Origin: Terripilifer ovatus
GTDB taxonomy: Bacteria > Pseudomonadota > Alphaproteobacteria > Rhizobiales > Beijerinckiaceae
Length of the DNA stretch: 64,000 bases
Assembly: GCA_029222685.1 (NCBI GenBank)
Contig: JARHVB010000086.1
Coordinates: 62,001-126,000 of the forward strand
Direction: 5' to 3'
Shown here: one piece after another, positions 1 through 9,284 of the stretch
How positions within the stretch are numbered: the first letter of the stretch is position 1
Layout of the letters: each line of letters starts with the position of its first letter
The notes under the pieces: generated by a model
Databases searched by the model: none
Told to the model about the DNA's origin: nothing
The model's input: only the letters and a program-made list of their open reading frames with translations
Translations under genes and position numbers: made by a program

Positions 1-1
1 G

Positions 2-607
2 ACGGTCTCATTGTTCGGCGTATGCCTGCCGACGTTCGTCAACGGCATCGTCCTGATCTATCTGTTCTCGGTCACGCTGCACTGGCTGCCGTCATTCGGG
101 CGTGGCGAAGTCGTGCCTGTCGGCGGTTGGACGACCGGCCTGGCGACATGGAGCGGCCTGCGTTCGCTCATCATGCCGGGCATTACGCTGGCGCTGTTTC
201 AGCTCGCCATGCTCATCCGTCTCGTCAGTTCGGAGATGACCGACGTGATGCAGACCGACTTCATCCGGTTTTGTCGGGCGCGCGGCCTGCGGCGCGGCAG
301 CATCCTGTTCCGCCATGGGCTGCGCAACGCCATGATGCCCGTCGTCACCGTGGTCGGGCTCAACATCGGCTCTGTCATTGCATTTTCCGCGATCACCGAA
401 ACGGTCTTTCAATGGCCGGGCATGAGCCTGCTGTTCATCGATTCGGTTCGCTTCGGCGATATCCCTGTCATGGCCGCCTATCTGGTGCTGGTCGCGACGG
501 TGTTCGTGCTCATCAACCTGACGGTCGACATCCTGTATTTCTTTATCGACCCGCGCCTTCGTCTCGCCCCTGCAACGGCTGCAGCCCAAGGTCCTGCGAA
601 TGGCTGA
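2..607 (+). CDS. ABC transporter permease, DppB/OppB type (5'-truncated by window edge)
   Basis: Inner-membrane permease of a dipeptide/oligopeptide-family ABC importer. The frame is open from base 2, so the N-terminal part, including the usual first membrane segment and conserved N-terminal domain, lies outside the window. About 201 residues are visible, with several hydrophobic segments. A cytoplasmic loop (RARGLRRG then FRHGLRNAMMPV) matches the EAA-type ATPase-contact loop of this family. The end (FFIDPRLRL) is the usual C-terminus of DppB-like proteins. It overlaps the next permease by 8 bases, so the two are translationally coupled. Family is clear; substrate is not, because peptide-type importers also carry opines, glycosides and nickel. 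Confidence 0.93.
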   Translation, partial: TVSLFGVCLPTFVNGIVLIYLFSVTLHWLPSFGRGEVVPVGGWTTGLATWSGLRSLIMPGITLALFQLAMLIRLVSSEMTDVMQTDFIRFCRARGLRRGSILFRHGLRNAMMPVVTVVGLNIGSVIAFSAITETVFQWPGMSLLFIDSVRFGDIPVMAAYLVLVATVFVLINLTVDILYFFIDPRLRLAPATAAAQGPANG

Positions 608-1553
608 CATCGATCTTAAAGCCGATGCAGAAACTCCGTCGCGCCGGCGGTTGCGCATGCCGACTCTGCTGCGGGAATTGTTGCACGCCCCTGCCGCGGC
701 TGCCGCCGCCGGGGTTCTCATCCTGCTGGCCCTGCTAGCGCTCGCAGCCTCGTGGATCGCCGCGTCCGACCCATTCGATCCCGCCAACGCCAGCTTGATT
801 GATTCCATGACGCCGCCGGCCTGGCTTTCCGAAGGCTCGATGACCTATCTGCTGGGCACCGACGACCAGGGCCGCGATATCCTATCGACGGTTCTCTACG
901 GCCTGCGCGTGTCGCTGGCCGTCGGGGCGACATCGGTGCTGGTGTCGATGACGATCGGCGTTTCCATCGGTCTGCTGGCAGGCAGCGCTGGCGGCTGGCT
1001 CGACAGCATTTTCATGCGGATCGTCGACATCCAGCTCACCATTCCCAGCATCCTGCTGGCGCTGATGATCGACGGCGTGGCACGGGTGATGATCTCGCGG
1101 GAACTGCACAGCGAGATCGCGATCTATACGATCATCCTCGCCATCGGCGTTTCCAACTGGCCGCCATTCGCGCGCGTGGCCCGCAGCCGGACGCTCGTCG
1201 AGCGCAACAAGGAATATGTGCAGGCGGCCCGCATCATCGGCGTGGTGCCGGTCAGGATCCTTTTCCGCCACATCCTGCCGAATATCCTGGCGCCGATCCT
1301 GGTCATCGCCACCATCGACCTCGGGCTGGCGATCCTGTCGGAATCCGCCCTGTCCTTTCTCGGCGTCGGCATGCCGCCGACCCAGCCTTCGCTCGGCACC
1401 CTGATCCGGACCGGCGGCAATTTTCTGTTTTCCGGCTCGTGGTGGATTTTCGCGACGCCGGCGCTCGCACTCGTGCTCATCGTGCTGTCGGTCAACGTGT
1501 TCGGCGACTGGCTGCGAGATGCGCTCAACCCGAAACTTCGCAAACGTGTCTGA
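600..1553 (+). CDS. ABC transporter permease, DppC/OppC type
   Basis: Second inner-membrane permease (317 aa), partner of the upstream DppB-like protein. An N-terminal cytoplasmic stretch and first membrane helix (about residues 25-50) are followed by the typical periplasmic segment with LLGTDDQGRDILS. This matches the family signature G-T-D-x-x-G-R-D. The EAA loop (YVQAARIIG then RHILPNILAPI) lies around residues 205-235. The ATG at 600 overlaps the previous stop, which is typical of dpp-like operons. The C-terminus (FGDWLRDALNPKLR) is characteristic. It belongs to the five-gene operon running to the dioxygenase at 6054. Confidence 0.95.
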   Translation: MADIDLKADAETPSRRRLRMPTLLRELLHAPAAAAAAGVLILLALLALAASWIAASDPFDPANASLIDSMTPPAWLSEGSMTYLLGTDDQGRDILSTVLYGLRVSLAVGATSVLVSMTIGVSIGLLAGSAGGWLDSIFMRIVDIQLTIPSILLALMIDGVARVMISRELHSEIAIYTIILAIGVSNWPPFARVARSRTLVERNKEYVQAARIIGVVPVRILFRHILPNILAPILVIATIDLGLAILSESALSFLGVGMPPTQPSLGTLIRTGGNFLFSGSWWIFATPALALVLIVLSVNVFGDWLRDALNPKLRKRV

Positions 1554-1606
1554 TCTTGGCTCGCCAGTCTTCCTCGCCAGAGGCGCCTCGCACCGTGGGT
1601 TCAAAA

Positions 1607-3193
1607 ATGATCCGAAGCAAAATTACAACAAGCCTGCTCTCGCTCTGCATCACCGCATCGCTGTCCACCATCGCCGGTGCACAGACTTTCCGATGGGCGC
1701 CGCCCGCAAGCGTGGCCACCATGGACCCGCATGCGTCCGGCGACACGACCACCCGCAATATTCTCATCAACGATTATGAAGGCCTGGTCCGGCTCAGCCG
1801 AAAGGCGGAACTCGAACCGGAGCTTGCCGTATCGTGGGAGGCCGTGGAGCCGACCGTCTGGCGCTTCAAGCTGCGCCCCAATGTGACGTTCCACGATGGC
1901 AGTCCGTTTACGGCCGACGACGTGGTGTTTTCATTCAAGCGGGCAACAGCCTCAAGCTCCGATATCCGCTCCAAACTGCGCGCCATCAAGGAAATGCGCA
2001 AGGTCGACGACCTCACGGTCGATGCAATCACCCATGCGCCCAACCCTATCCTGGCGCAGGGCGTCCTGCTTTTCATGCCGATCCTGAGCCAGGAATGGGC
2101 GAAGAAGCACGACGCGATGGACCCTGCCGACAACCGCCGCACCGGCAAGGAAAACTACGCGACGCGCAATGCCAACGGTACCGGCCCGTTCAAGATTGTC
2201 TCCTTCGGCGTCGATGGCCGCATCGAGATGGTTCCCAACGAGAGCTGGTGGGACAAGAAGGAATATAACTTCAACAAGGTGATCATTTCGCCGATCGCCT
2301 CGGACGCGACCCGTGTCGCCGCGCTGCTGTCGGGCGAGGTCGATCTCATCACGCCGATCCCGCAGCAGGATGTGCCGCGCGTCAAGGACAGCAAGGATTT
2401 CCAGATCCTGACGACGCCCGATGCGCGGGTGGTCTATCTCGGCATGGACCAGTGGCGCGACGAACTGAAGGAATCCAACGTCAAGGGCAAGAACCCTTTC
2501 AAGGATATCCGCGTGCGCCAGGCTTTCGTCAAGGCCATCAACATGGACCTCATACGCAGCAAGATCCTCATGGGCGCGGGCTTGCCGGTCTATGCCATGA
2601 TCCCGCCCCAGGCCGACGGCTGGACCGACGCATTCCGGGACCGACCGGCAGCGGATCCTGCCGGAGCCAAGAAGCTCCTGAGCGATGCCGGCTATCCTAA
2701 TGGCTTCAGCGTCGGCATGGATTGCCCGAATGACGGCCTCGCCAATATGGGCGAGCCGGTCTGCGTCGCCATCACCGGCATGCTGGCGCGCATCGGCATC
2801 AAGGTCGACGTGCAATTGCAGAAACAGGCTATGTACGCCGGCAAGATCGGACGCCGCGACACCAGCTTCTATATTCATAGCTGGGGCGCGACGACGCTCG
2901 ATGCGCTCGCCACCATGGGCTCGACCATGGTGACGTTCGGCGACGGTGTCGGGACCTGGAACGTCGGCGGCTATTCCAATCCGGAATTTGATCGGTTGGT
3001 TGCCGCGGCCGAATCCGAAATGGACCGCGGCAAGCGGCGCGATATGATGACGAAAGCGCTGTCGATCCATCGCGACGACGTCGGCACCATCCCGCTCTAT
3101 CAGCCGGTGCTGACCTATGCGGCGCGCAGCAACGTCACCATCGTGCCGCGTCTCGACGATGCCATTCAGCTCCGCTGGGTCAAGTTCAAATGA
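1607..3193 (+). CDS. Periplasmic substrate-binding protein of a peptide-type ABC importer (SBP family 5)
   Basis: Receptor of the importer encoded around it (528 aa). Residues 1-30 form a Sec signal peptide (basic MIRSK, hydrophobic core, cleavage near AGA-Q). The mature part has family hallmarks: LVRLSRKAELEPELAVSW, then FKLRPNVTFHDGSPFTADDVVFSF, then NGTGPFK around residue 190. The open frame extends back to 1439, but that stretch overlaps the permease gene and has no leader character, so the ATG at 1607 is preferred. Its stop is immediately followed by the ATPase ATG. Ligand unknown. Confidence 0.95.
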   Translation: MIRSKITTSLLSLCITASLSTIAGAQTFRWAPPASVATMDPHASGDTTTRNILINDYEGLVRLSRKAELEPELAVSWEAVEPTVWRFKLRPNVTFHDGSPFTADDVVFSFKRATASSSDIRSKLRAIKEMRKVDDLTVDAITHAPNPILAQGVLLFMPILSQEWAKKHDAMDPADNRRTGKENYATRNANGTGPFKIVSFGVDGRIEMVPNESWWDKKEYNFNKVIISPIASDATRVAALLSGEVDLITPIPQQDVPRVKDSKDFQILTTPDARVVYLGMDQWRDELKESNVKGKNPFKDIRVRQAFVKAINMDLIRSKILMGAGLPVYAMIPPQADGWTDAFRDRPAADPAGAKKLLSDAGYPNGFSVGMDCPNDGLANMGEPVCVAITGMLARIGIKVDVQLQKQAMYAGKIGRRDTSFYIHSWGATTLDALATMGSTMVTFGDGVGTWNVGGYSNPEFDRLVAAAESEMDRGKRRDMMTKALSIHRDDVGTIPLYQPVLTYAARSNVTIVPRLDDAIQLRWVKFK

Positions 3194-5140
3194 ATGACGG
3201 TAACCGGTGCGCTCTTCTCCAATGCTGACGGGATCATGCTGCACGTTCCGCCGATAACGCCGCCACCGCCGGTCCTCTCGGTCGATGGGTTGCGCGTGGA
3301 GCTGCCGGGCCGCGCCGGGCCGGTGTTTCCGGTGCGCGGCATCTCGTTCGATATCGCCGCGGGCGAGACGCTCGGCGTGGTGGGCGAATCGGGCGCCGGC
3401 AAGTCGATGACGGGTGCCGCCGTTCTTGGCCTCATCGATCCCGGCGGCAAGGTGAGCGGCGAGATCCGTCTCAACGGCGAGCGCATCGACGCACTGCCTG
3501 AGGCCGCCATGCGCGACATCCGCGGCAAGCGCATCGGCGCGATCTTCCAGGATCCGATGACCGCGCTCGATCCGCTGTTCACGATCGGCGACCAGCTTGT
3601 CGAAACCATCCTGACGCATCAGCAGATTGGCCTGGCGCAGGCGCTGGGCAAGGCGGAAGAGCTGCTGGCCTCGGTCGGCCTGCCCGAGCCCCGGCAGCGC
3701 CTGAGCTCCTATCCGCATCAGATGTCGGGCGGCATGCGCCAGCGCGTCGTGATCGCCATGGCGCTCGCCAACGATCCCGATCTTGTCATCGCGGACGAGC
3801 CGACAACGGCGCTCGACGTGTCCATCCAGGCACAGATCATCGCCCTGCTCAGGAAGCTGAGCCGCGAACGCAAGACATCGGTGATGCTCGTCACCCACGA
3901 CATGGGCGTTATCGCCGAAGTCGCCGACCGGGTCGCCGTGATGTATGGCGGCCGGATCGTCGAAATGGGCGCGGTGGCCGACGTTCTGCGCAGCCCCCGC
4001 CACCCCTATACGCGCGGGCTCATTGAATCGATCCCCCGCCTTGGACAGCGCAAGCCGCGGCTCTATCAGATCGAGGGCGCCATGCCGTCGCTGGACGCGA
4101 TGCCGGCGGGGTGCGCGTTTCATCCCCGTTGCGCGAACGCAATCGAGCGCTGCCTCGAACCAGGCCCCGCGTTAGAGCTTGCGGGGAGCAGCCTTGCAGC
4201 CTGCTGGCGCGCCGACGATCCGACGTTGGCACAATTGAAAGTGGATGTGCCTCCCGGCGCTTCACAGAGCCGCTACATTGTTGAGGACACGCGACCGCTT
4301 GTCGAGGTGGAGGCTGTTTCGCAACATTTCTCGCTGGCCGGCTCGATCACGGGCTCCTGGTTCCAGCGCCTGACCGGAAAGCCCCACTCCGGCGTCATCA
4401 AAGCTGTCGACACAGTCAGCTTCGCAATCGCACGGGGCGAGACCTTCGCGCTGGTCGGCGAATCCGGCTGCGGCAAGTCGACCCTGGCGCGCGCCATCGT
4501 CGGACTGCAGCGGCCGACCATGGGCCGTGTTCTGTTCGCCGGCGACGATGTGGCAAAGGCGGGCGCACAGCGGCGCTTCCAGATGATCTTTCAGGATCCC
4601 TATTCCAGCCTCAACCCACGCTGGCGGGTCGCCGACATCATCGCCGAACCCATTCGCACGCACGGGCTTGACGCCGGCAAGGGCGTGCGGCGGAGAGTCG
4701 ACGATCTGCTGGCCAAGGTGGGCCTGACAGGGCGCGACGGCGATCGCTATCCGCATGAATTCTCCGGCGGCCAGCGGCAGCGCATTTCAATAGCCCGGGC
4801 GCTCGCCGGCGAGCCGGAGTTCATCGTCTGCGACGAACCCACGTCCGCCCTCGATGTTTCGGTACAGGCGCAGATTCTGAATCTGCTGAAGGATCTGCAG
4901 TTCGAGTTCGGCCTGACCCTGCTGTTCATTTCCCACAATCTCGCCGTTGTCCGCCATATGGCCGATCGCCTGGCTGTGATGCGCAACGGGCGGATTGTCG
5001 AGACGGGCACGGCCGACAGCATTTTCACGCAACCGGCCGATCCCTATACGCGGCAGCTTTTCGATGCCGTCCCCGACATCGAACTCGCGCTTGCCCGTGC
5101 CGATGCAGATCATGTGATCGAGATAGCAGCGAAACCATAG
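3194..5140 (+). CDS. Fused dipeptide-type ABC ATPase (DppD-DppF tandem)
   Basis: Single 648-residue protein with two ATP-binding domains, the arrangement seen in GsiA and YejF. Domain 1 has Walker A GESGAGKS at residues 64-71, signature SGGMRQRV and Walker B VIADEPTTALD. It ends with the oligopeptide-transporter C-terminal segment (FHPRCANAIERC). Domain 2 has Walker A GESGCGKS near residue 425, signature SGGQRQRI and Walker B VCDEPTSALD. The start at 3194 directly abuts the receptor stop; an ATG 42 bases later (MLHVPP) is an alternative. It powers the permease pair encoded upstream. Confidence 0.95.
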   Translation: MTVTGALFSNADGIMLHVPPITPPPPVLSVDGLRVELPGRAGPVFPVRGISFDIAAGETLGVVGESGAGKSMTGAAVLGLIDPGGKVSGEIRLNGERIDALPEAAMRDIRGKRIGAIFQDPMTALDPLFTIGDQLVETILTHQQIGLAQALGKAEELLASVGLPEPRQRLSSYPHQMSGGMRQRVVIAMALANDPDLVIADEPTTALDVSIQAQIIALLRKLSRERKTSVMLVTHDMGVIAEVADRVAVMYGGRIVEMGAVADVLRSPRHPYTRGLIESIPRLGQRKPRLYQIEGAMPSLDAMPAGCAFHPRCANAIERCLEPGPALELAGSSLAACWRADDPTLAQLKVDVPPGASQSRYIVEDTRPLVEVEAVSQHFSLAGSITGSWFQRLTGKPHSGVIKAVDTVSFAIARGETFALVGESGCGKSTLARAIVGLQRPTMGRVLFAGDDVAKAGAQRRFQMIFQDPYSSLNPRWRVADIIAEPIRTHGLDAGKGVRRRVDDLLAKVGLTGRDGDRYPHEFSGGQRQRISIARALAGEPEFIVCDEPTSALDVSVQAQILNLLKDLQFEFGLTLLFISHNLAVVRHMADRLAVMRNGRIVETGTADSIFTQPADPYTRQLFDAVPDIELALARADADHVIEIAAKP

Positions 5141-5154
5141 ACAAGGAGAGAACC

Positions 5155-6054
5155 ATGACAGCGACAGCAAAAAAACACACGGATATCGAACTGCCGACGA
5201 GACCACTGACCCCAGGCTTCGGCGTGGAAATCCTCGATTTCGATGCGAGCACTGCCTCCCCGGCGGAACTCGCCGCTTTCGACGCGGTCTGCCGTTCAAA
5301 TTCCGTTGTGGTGCTGCGCAACCAGGCCCTATCGGCAGCCCAGGTCGTCGGATTGTCGAGCCGCCTCGGCCGGCTGAGCTCCCAGCACCGCGACGGGCCT
5401 CACCCAGAATTTCCGCAAATCTCGATCCTTTCGAACAAGAAGATCGACGGCAAGCTGATCGGTATCCACGGGATCGGCCGCAACTGGCACACGGACGGGA
5501 CAACCTACAAGGTGCTGGGTCTGACGACGATGCTTTACGGTGTCGAATGCCCGCCTGAGGGTGGCGACACACTGCTTGCCGATACGGCCGGAGCTTTCGC
5601 GGCTCTTCCCCCCGAGCGCCAGGCGGAGCTTGAGAAAATCCAGGTGGTGCACAGCCGGGCGGTCCTGATCAACAAGTACAAGAAATTCAAGATCGATGAG
5701 AACGCCGAGAGCATGAAGGATGTGATCCATCCGATCGTCGTCGCGAGCCCCGTCGATGGCCGCAAGGCTCTGTTCCTGACCAAGGGCTCGACGAAAGGCA
5801 TCGTCGGGATGGCCGATGACGCCGCCATGGCGCTCATGAGCGAGCTCATCGAATTCGCCACGCAGGACCGTTTTGTCTATCACCACACGTGGAAGGCCGG
5901 CGACGTGCTGATCTGGAACGATCTCAGCACGGTGCACACCGCCACCGACTTCGACGACAGCAGGTATGACCGGATTGTCTATCGCGCCTGGGCCCGGCCA
6001 TACGAGCTCGTCAGCCAGACCAGCGCCGAAGAGGAAATCGGCCCGGCACACTGA
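5155..6054 (+). CDS. TauD/TfdA-family Fe(II)/2-oxoglutarate dioxygenase
   Basis: Non-haem iron dioxygenase (299 aa) of the TauD/TfdA family, which hydroxylates small acids such as taurine, alkylsulfates or phenoxyacetates while decarboxylating 2-oxoglutarate. The iron triad is visible: H112 and D114 in WHTDGT and H261 in STVHTATDF; R273 fits the 2-oxoglutarate carboxylate-binding arginine. A strong ribosome site (AAGGAG, 6 bases before ATG) supports the start. It is 14 bases after the ABC ATPase, so this importer probably feeds it its substrate. A LysR gene follows. The substrate cannot be assigned. Confidence 0.92.
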   Translation: MTATAKKHTDIELPTRPLTPGFGVEILDFDASTASPAELAAFDAVCRSNSVVVLRNQALSAAQVVGLSSRLGRLSSQHRDGPHPEFPQISILSNKKIDGKLIGIHGIGRNWHTDGTTYKVLGLTTMLYGVECPPEGGDTLLADTAGAFAALPPERQAELEKIQVVHSRAVLINKYKKFKIDENAESMKDVIHPIVVASPVDGRKALFLTKGSTKGIVGMADDAAMALMSELIEFATQDRFVYHHTWKAGDVLIWNDLSTVHTATDFDDSRYDRIVYRAWARPYELVSQTSAEEEIGPAH

Positions 6055-6127
6055 GGGCGACAGCGCTTTACTTCCCCGCTGGCGCTGGTGATATAGTTCG
6101 GGCCGCGAAGGAGCGAACGAATTCACC

Positions 6128-7063
6128 ATGGCCAGGAAAGCCCGCAACAGTGAAGCGCCGATGGCGATTCATTCCAAACTGCTGCGCTATATGGACGAGG
6201 TCGCGCGGACGGGCTCAATCAGGCAGGCGGCCGAGCGTTTGAACGTGGCCGCCTCCGCCATCAACCGGCAGATCATAGCGCTCGAGACGAGGCTGGGCCG
6301 GCCGATGTTCCAGCGGCTGCCGCGCGGATTGCGGCTGACGGCATCCGGCGAATTGATGATCGCCCACATTCGCCAGACCTTGAAGGAATATGAACGGACC
6401 TACGAGCTTCTGCTCGATCTCGAAGGTCTGCGCACCGGCACGGTGACGATCGCCTCGATGACCGAGCCCGCCAACGGGCTGGTTTCGACCGTCGGTCTGG
6501 CTTACCGCAAGAAATATCCGCGCGTGTCCATCAACGTGAAAGTCGGCCTGGTCGACCAGATCGTCCGCTTCGTCGAGCAGGGTGAAGCCGACCTCGGGCT
6601 CGGCTACAACCTGCCGTCCGACCACGGCTTGCACGTCATCCAGTCGATCGACGTGCGGCTTGGCGCCGTCGTTGCCAAAAATCATCCGCTGGCCTCGCAG
6701 CGCACCGTCCGGCTTTCGGATTGCGCCGACTATCCGATCGTCGCCGCAGCCCCCGGCGTCACCATTCAACGCACGATGCGCGCCGCGTTTCGTCGGATGA
6801 GCCTCAATATCACGCCCGCATTCGAGACCAATTCCACGGCCTTGATGAAGACCCTGGTGCGGGATGGTCATCACGTCACCTTCATGAGTCGGCCCGATCT
6901 TCGGCGCGAAGAGGGCGAAGACGCGCTGAAGTACATCCCCATAACCGGCGCCGGAATCCCGACCCAGCCGCTGTCGCTCGTACAACGCCACAACAGCACG
7001 CTCGGTGTCGCCGCGAGCCTGTTTGCTGAACAGCTCAGCCTCGCGTTGCAGAAGGTGTCCTGA
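6128..7063 (+). CDS. LysR-family transcriptional regulator
   Basis: Cytoplasmic DNA-binding regulator (311 aa). The N-terminal winged helix (about residues 16-75: MAIHSKLLRYMDEVARTGS, then AAERLNVAASAINRQI and LGRPMFQR) is followed by a LysR effector-binding domain. The N-terminus is about 11 residues longer than usual; the internal ATG (MAIHSK) could be the real start, since the AAGGAG at 6108 lies 14 bases from 6128. It sits between the ABC/dioxygenase operon and the Rieske oxygenase gene, whose promoter holds a perfect 7-7-7 inverted repeat. I infer, but cannot show, that it controls one or both. Confidence 0.93.
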   Translation: MARKARNSEAPMAIHSKLLRYMDEVARTGSIRQAAERLNVAASAINRQIIALETRLGRPMFQRLPRGLRLTASGELMIAHIRQTLKEYERTYELLLDLEGLRTGTVTIASMTEPANGLVSTVGLAYRKKYPRVSINVKVGLVDQIVRFVEQGEADLGLGYNLPSDHGLHVIQSIDVRLGAVVAKNHPLASQRTVRLSDCADYPIVAAAPGVTIQRTMRAAFRRMSLNITPAFETNSTALMKTLVRDGHHVTFMSRPDLRREEGEDALKYIPITGAGIPTQPLSLVQRHNSTLGVAASLFAEQLSLALQKVS

Positions 7064-7154
7064 GCGCCGTCAGAGGCACGTTCTGCAAAATCCTCCTGCA
7101 CATATCGTCTGCCCTGGTGCACGCTAAATAGCAACGGTCTGCTGCCAAATGGGC

Positions 7155-7186
7155 GTTTGACAGCAACGGTCAAACTTAGAATTATT
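7155..7186 (+). promoter_or_regulatory. Promoter with perfect inverted repeat upstream of Rieske oxygenase gene
   Basis: GTTTGAC (7155-7161), 7 bases, GTCAAAC (7169-7175) form a perfect palindrome. TTGACA at 7157-7162 inside the left arm, with 17 bases to AATTAT at 7180-7185, is a plausible sigma-70 promoter for the gene starting at 7226. Size and position suit a LysR-type operator, the neighbouring LysR gene being the obvious candidate. An AGCAACGGTC direct repeat (7130 and 7162) also lies here. Confidence 0.5.
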
Positions 7187-7225
7187 TGGAACTGTGGTAT
7201 CCGGATTCAGTTCAAGGACATTGTG

Positions 7226-8248
7226 ATGATCGTCACCAAGCAGCCCACTTTGCGCAAGTTCTGGTATCCGGTCGTGCGCTTTTCTGACCTGCAGGAAGCG
7301 CCCCTGCCCTTCGTCCTGCTTGGCCAGAAGATCGTACTGTGGAAGACCGCGGAAGGCGGCATCGCCTGCCTGCAGGACCGCTGCTGCCATCGCACGGCAA
7401 AACTCTCGCTCGGCTATCTCGAGGACGACAACGTGGTCTGCGGCTACCACGGCTGGACCTTCGCGCCCGATGGCAAATGCGTCCGCATTCCCCAGCAGCC
7501 AGAACAGGCGGTGCCGCAGAACGCCAAGGTGCAGGCCTACAAGGCGGTGGAGAAATACGGCTATGTCTGGGTGACGCTCGACGAGCCGCTCACCGACATT
7601 CCGGATTTCCCGGAAGCCGGCCAGCCGGGCTTCCGCCAGGTGCATCAGTTCTACGAGACCTGGGACATCGGCGCGCTGCGGCTGATGGAAAATTCGTTCG
7701 ACTCGGCGCATGTCGCCTTCGTCCATCGCGCCACCTTCGGCGACGTGCAACGGCCGCAGATCGTGCCGCGCGAACTGACGCAGAAGCCGTTCGGCTTCGT
7801 GTCGGTGCAATCAAATCCCGTCGTCGTGCGCGGCGATCTCGCGCAGAAAGCGGTGCATACCGAGAGTAAGGAGACGGTCCGCCACACGAATTCCGAATGG
7901 TACATGCCGTTTGTCCGGCGCACGTCGATCCGCTATCCGACCGGCCTGATCCATGTCCTGATCACCTGCGCCACGCCGATAACGGACGATCGCTCGATGA
8001 TCCTGCAATGGGTCTACCGCAACGATACGGAAGCCGATGTCTCGACCGAAGAGGTGATTGCCTTCGACCGCGCCATCACGTTCGAGGACAAGGCCATCCT
8101 CGAGAGCTGCGAGCCCGATGTGCCTCTCTCCTCGGTCGACGGCGAGGAGTTGCACATGCTATCGGACCGGCCCGGCCTGATCATGCGCCGCATGCTGTCG
8201 CAATTGCTGCGTGAGCACGACGAAACCGAGCAGCGGCTCGCGTCCTAG
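7226..8248 (+). CDS. Rieske non-haem iron oxygenase, VanA-like terminal component
   Basis: Oxygenase (340 aa) of the aromatic ring-hydroxylating/O-demethylase type. The N-terminal Rieske domain binds a [2Fe-2S] cluster through C53-x-H55 and C72-x-x-H75 (CGYHGW). The catalytic mononuclear iron motif follows as NSFDSAHVAFVH (about residue 155), like the N-x-x-D-x-x-H-x(4)-H motif. Length and single-subunit form resemble vanillate demethylase or phenoxybenzoate dioxygenase oxygenases. No reductase gene is adjacent. The frame opens at 7157, but ATG 7226 follows AAGGAC and precedes the normal VanA-like start. It converges with the next gene, overlapping by 4 bases. Substrate unknown. Confidence 0.93.
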   Translation: MIVTKQPTLRKFWYPVVRFSDLQEAPLPFVLLGQKIVLWKTAEGGIACLQDRCCHRTAKLSLGYLEDDNVVCGYHGWTFAPDGKCVRIPQQPEQAVPQNAKVQAYKAVEKYGYVWVTLDEPLTDIPDFPEAGQPGFRQVHQFYETWDIGALRLMENSFDSAHVAFVHRATFGDVQRPQIVPRELTQKPFGFVSVQSNPVVVRGDLAQKAVHTESKETVRHTNSEWYMPFVRRTSIRYPTGLIHVLITCATPITDDRSMILQWVYRNDTEADVSTEEVIAFDRAITFEDKAILESCEPDVPLSSVDGEELHMLSDRPGLIMRRMLSQLLREHDETEQRLAS

Positions 8249-9252
8249 TTCTTCACATCCTGCATCCGGCTGATCTTGGCAAACAGATGGCGCTGCGTGG
8301 TGATCGGTTCATATCTTGCACCCTCATCACCGGCGCAGGAGGGGATGCATTCAATCACGGCATCGTGGTTGGGATGCAGAAAATAGATCAGCGACTGGCG
8401 CCGGCTGTTCTCCGCCTTGTCTGACGGCGGGTTGGCGACGCGATGCATGCTGGAAAGCCAGGCGTCGTTGGTCCATCTCTGCATCAGATCGCCGAGGTTG
8501 ACGATGAACGTATTCGGCACCATCGGAACCGGCGCCCATTCGCCATCCTTAGTCAGCACTTCGAGGCCGCCCGGCTTGTCTTCCGCCATCAGCAGGGTCA
8601 GGGCGCCGTAATCCGTATGCGCGCCGCAGCGAAGCTGCCCCGGCAAAGGCGGCTCCAGCTGATCGGGATAATTGGTGACGGCCATCGTCGACATATGCCT
8701 GGCGAATTTGGTATCGAACCAGTCTTCCGGCAGCTTCAGGGCCAGGGCGCACAGGTGAATGAGCGTTGAGGCCAGTTGCTCCATCGCTGCGTAATAGCGC
8801 ACCCAGGTGTCCTCGAAACCTGGGATGACCTGCGGCCATATGTTGGGCGCGAAGATCCTGCTGGCGGCTTCGGTCTGGTAGTAGGGATCGCTGCGGTCGA
8901 AGCGCTGCTTCGCCGCGACATACATTTCGCGGTAGTCGGGCGCCGACTTGCGCTCCTCGATGCTCTGGGACGCTGCCAGGCCGCCAAGCGCAAAGTAGCC
9001 GCGATACAAAGCCTGACTGCCGGAATAGCAGGCGTTCTTGCCCTCCTGCGGCAGGTCGTAGAATGCCTTCGAAACCCTGTGCGTGTCTTCGATCAACCCG
9101 GTGTCGACGCCATGCCCGGAGACGACAAAGAAACCGACGGCGCGGGCGGCCTCATCGATCTGCCTGGCGATCTCGAGTTTCTGTTCCGTCCCGCCGGTGA
9201 AGTAGCCGGAGATATCAATCACCGGGACGGCAGATTTGAGTTTGTCGTTCAT
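8245..9252 (-). CDS. 2-oxoglutarate/Fe(II) oxygenase, isopenicillin-N-synthase family
   Basis: Cytoplasmic non-haem iron oxygenase (335 aa). The N-terminal DIOX_N domain (VPVIDISGYF, then GFFVVSGHGVD) is followed by the 2OG-Fe(II) jelly roll. Iron ligands are in AHTDYGALTLL (H-x-D) and the distal His of SSMHRVANPP; RQSLIYFLHPN supplies the R-x-S that binds 2-oxoglutarate. In bacteria this family hydroxylates or opens diverse small molecules. It is transcribed away from a GntR gene, and the shared promoter region contains a candidate GntR site. SD-like AGGAAGGA supports the ATG at 9252. Confidence 0.92.
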   Translation of the reverse strand: MNDKLKSAVPVIDISGYFTGGTEQKLEIARQIDEAARAVGFFVVSGHGVDTGLIEDTHRVSKAFYDLPQEGKNACYSGSQALYRGYFALGGLAASQSIEERKSAPDYREMYVAAKQRFDRSDPYYQTEAASRIFAPNIWPQVIPGFEDTWVRYYAAMEQLASTLIHLCALALKLPEDWFDTKFARHMSTMAVTNYPDQLEPPLPGQLRCGAHTDYGALTLLMAEDKPGGLEVLTKDGEWAPVPMVPNTFIVNLGDLMQRWTNDAWLSSMHRVANPPSDKAENSRRQSLIYFLHPNHDAVIECIPSCAGDEGARYEPITTQRHLFAKISRMQDVKN

Positions 9253-9284
9253 CTGGAATCCTTCCTCGGGAAGGGGCGATCACC

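Noticed and set aside
1952..4123. 723-codon open frame on the minus strand
   Set aside because: It lies opposite the receptor and ATPase genes, which have clear family motifs; the long antisense frame is a by-product of high-GC codon use and matches no family.
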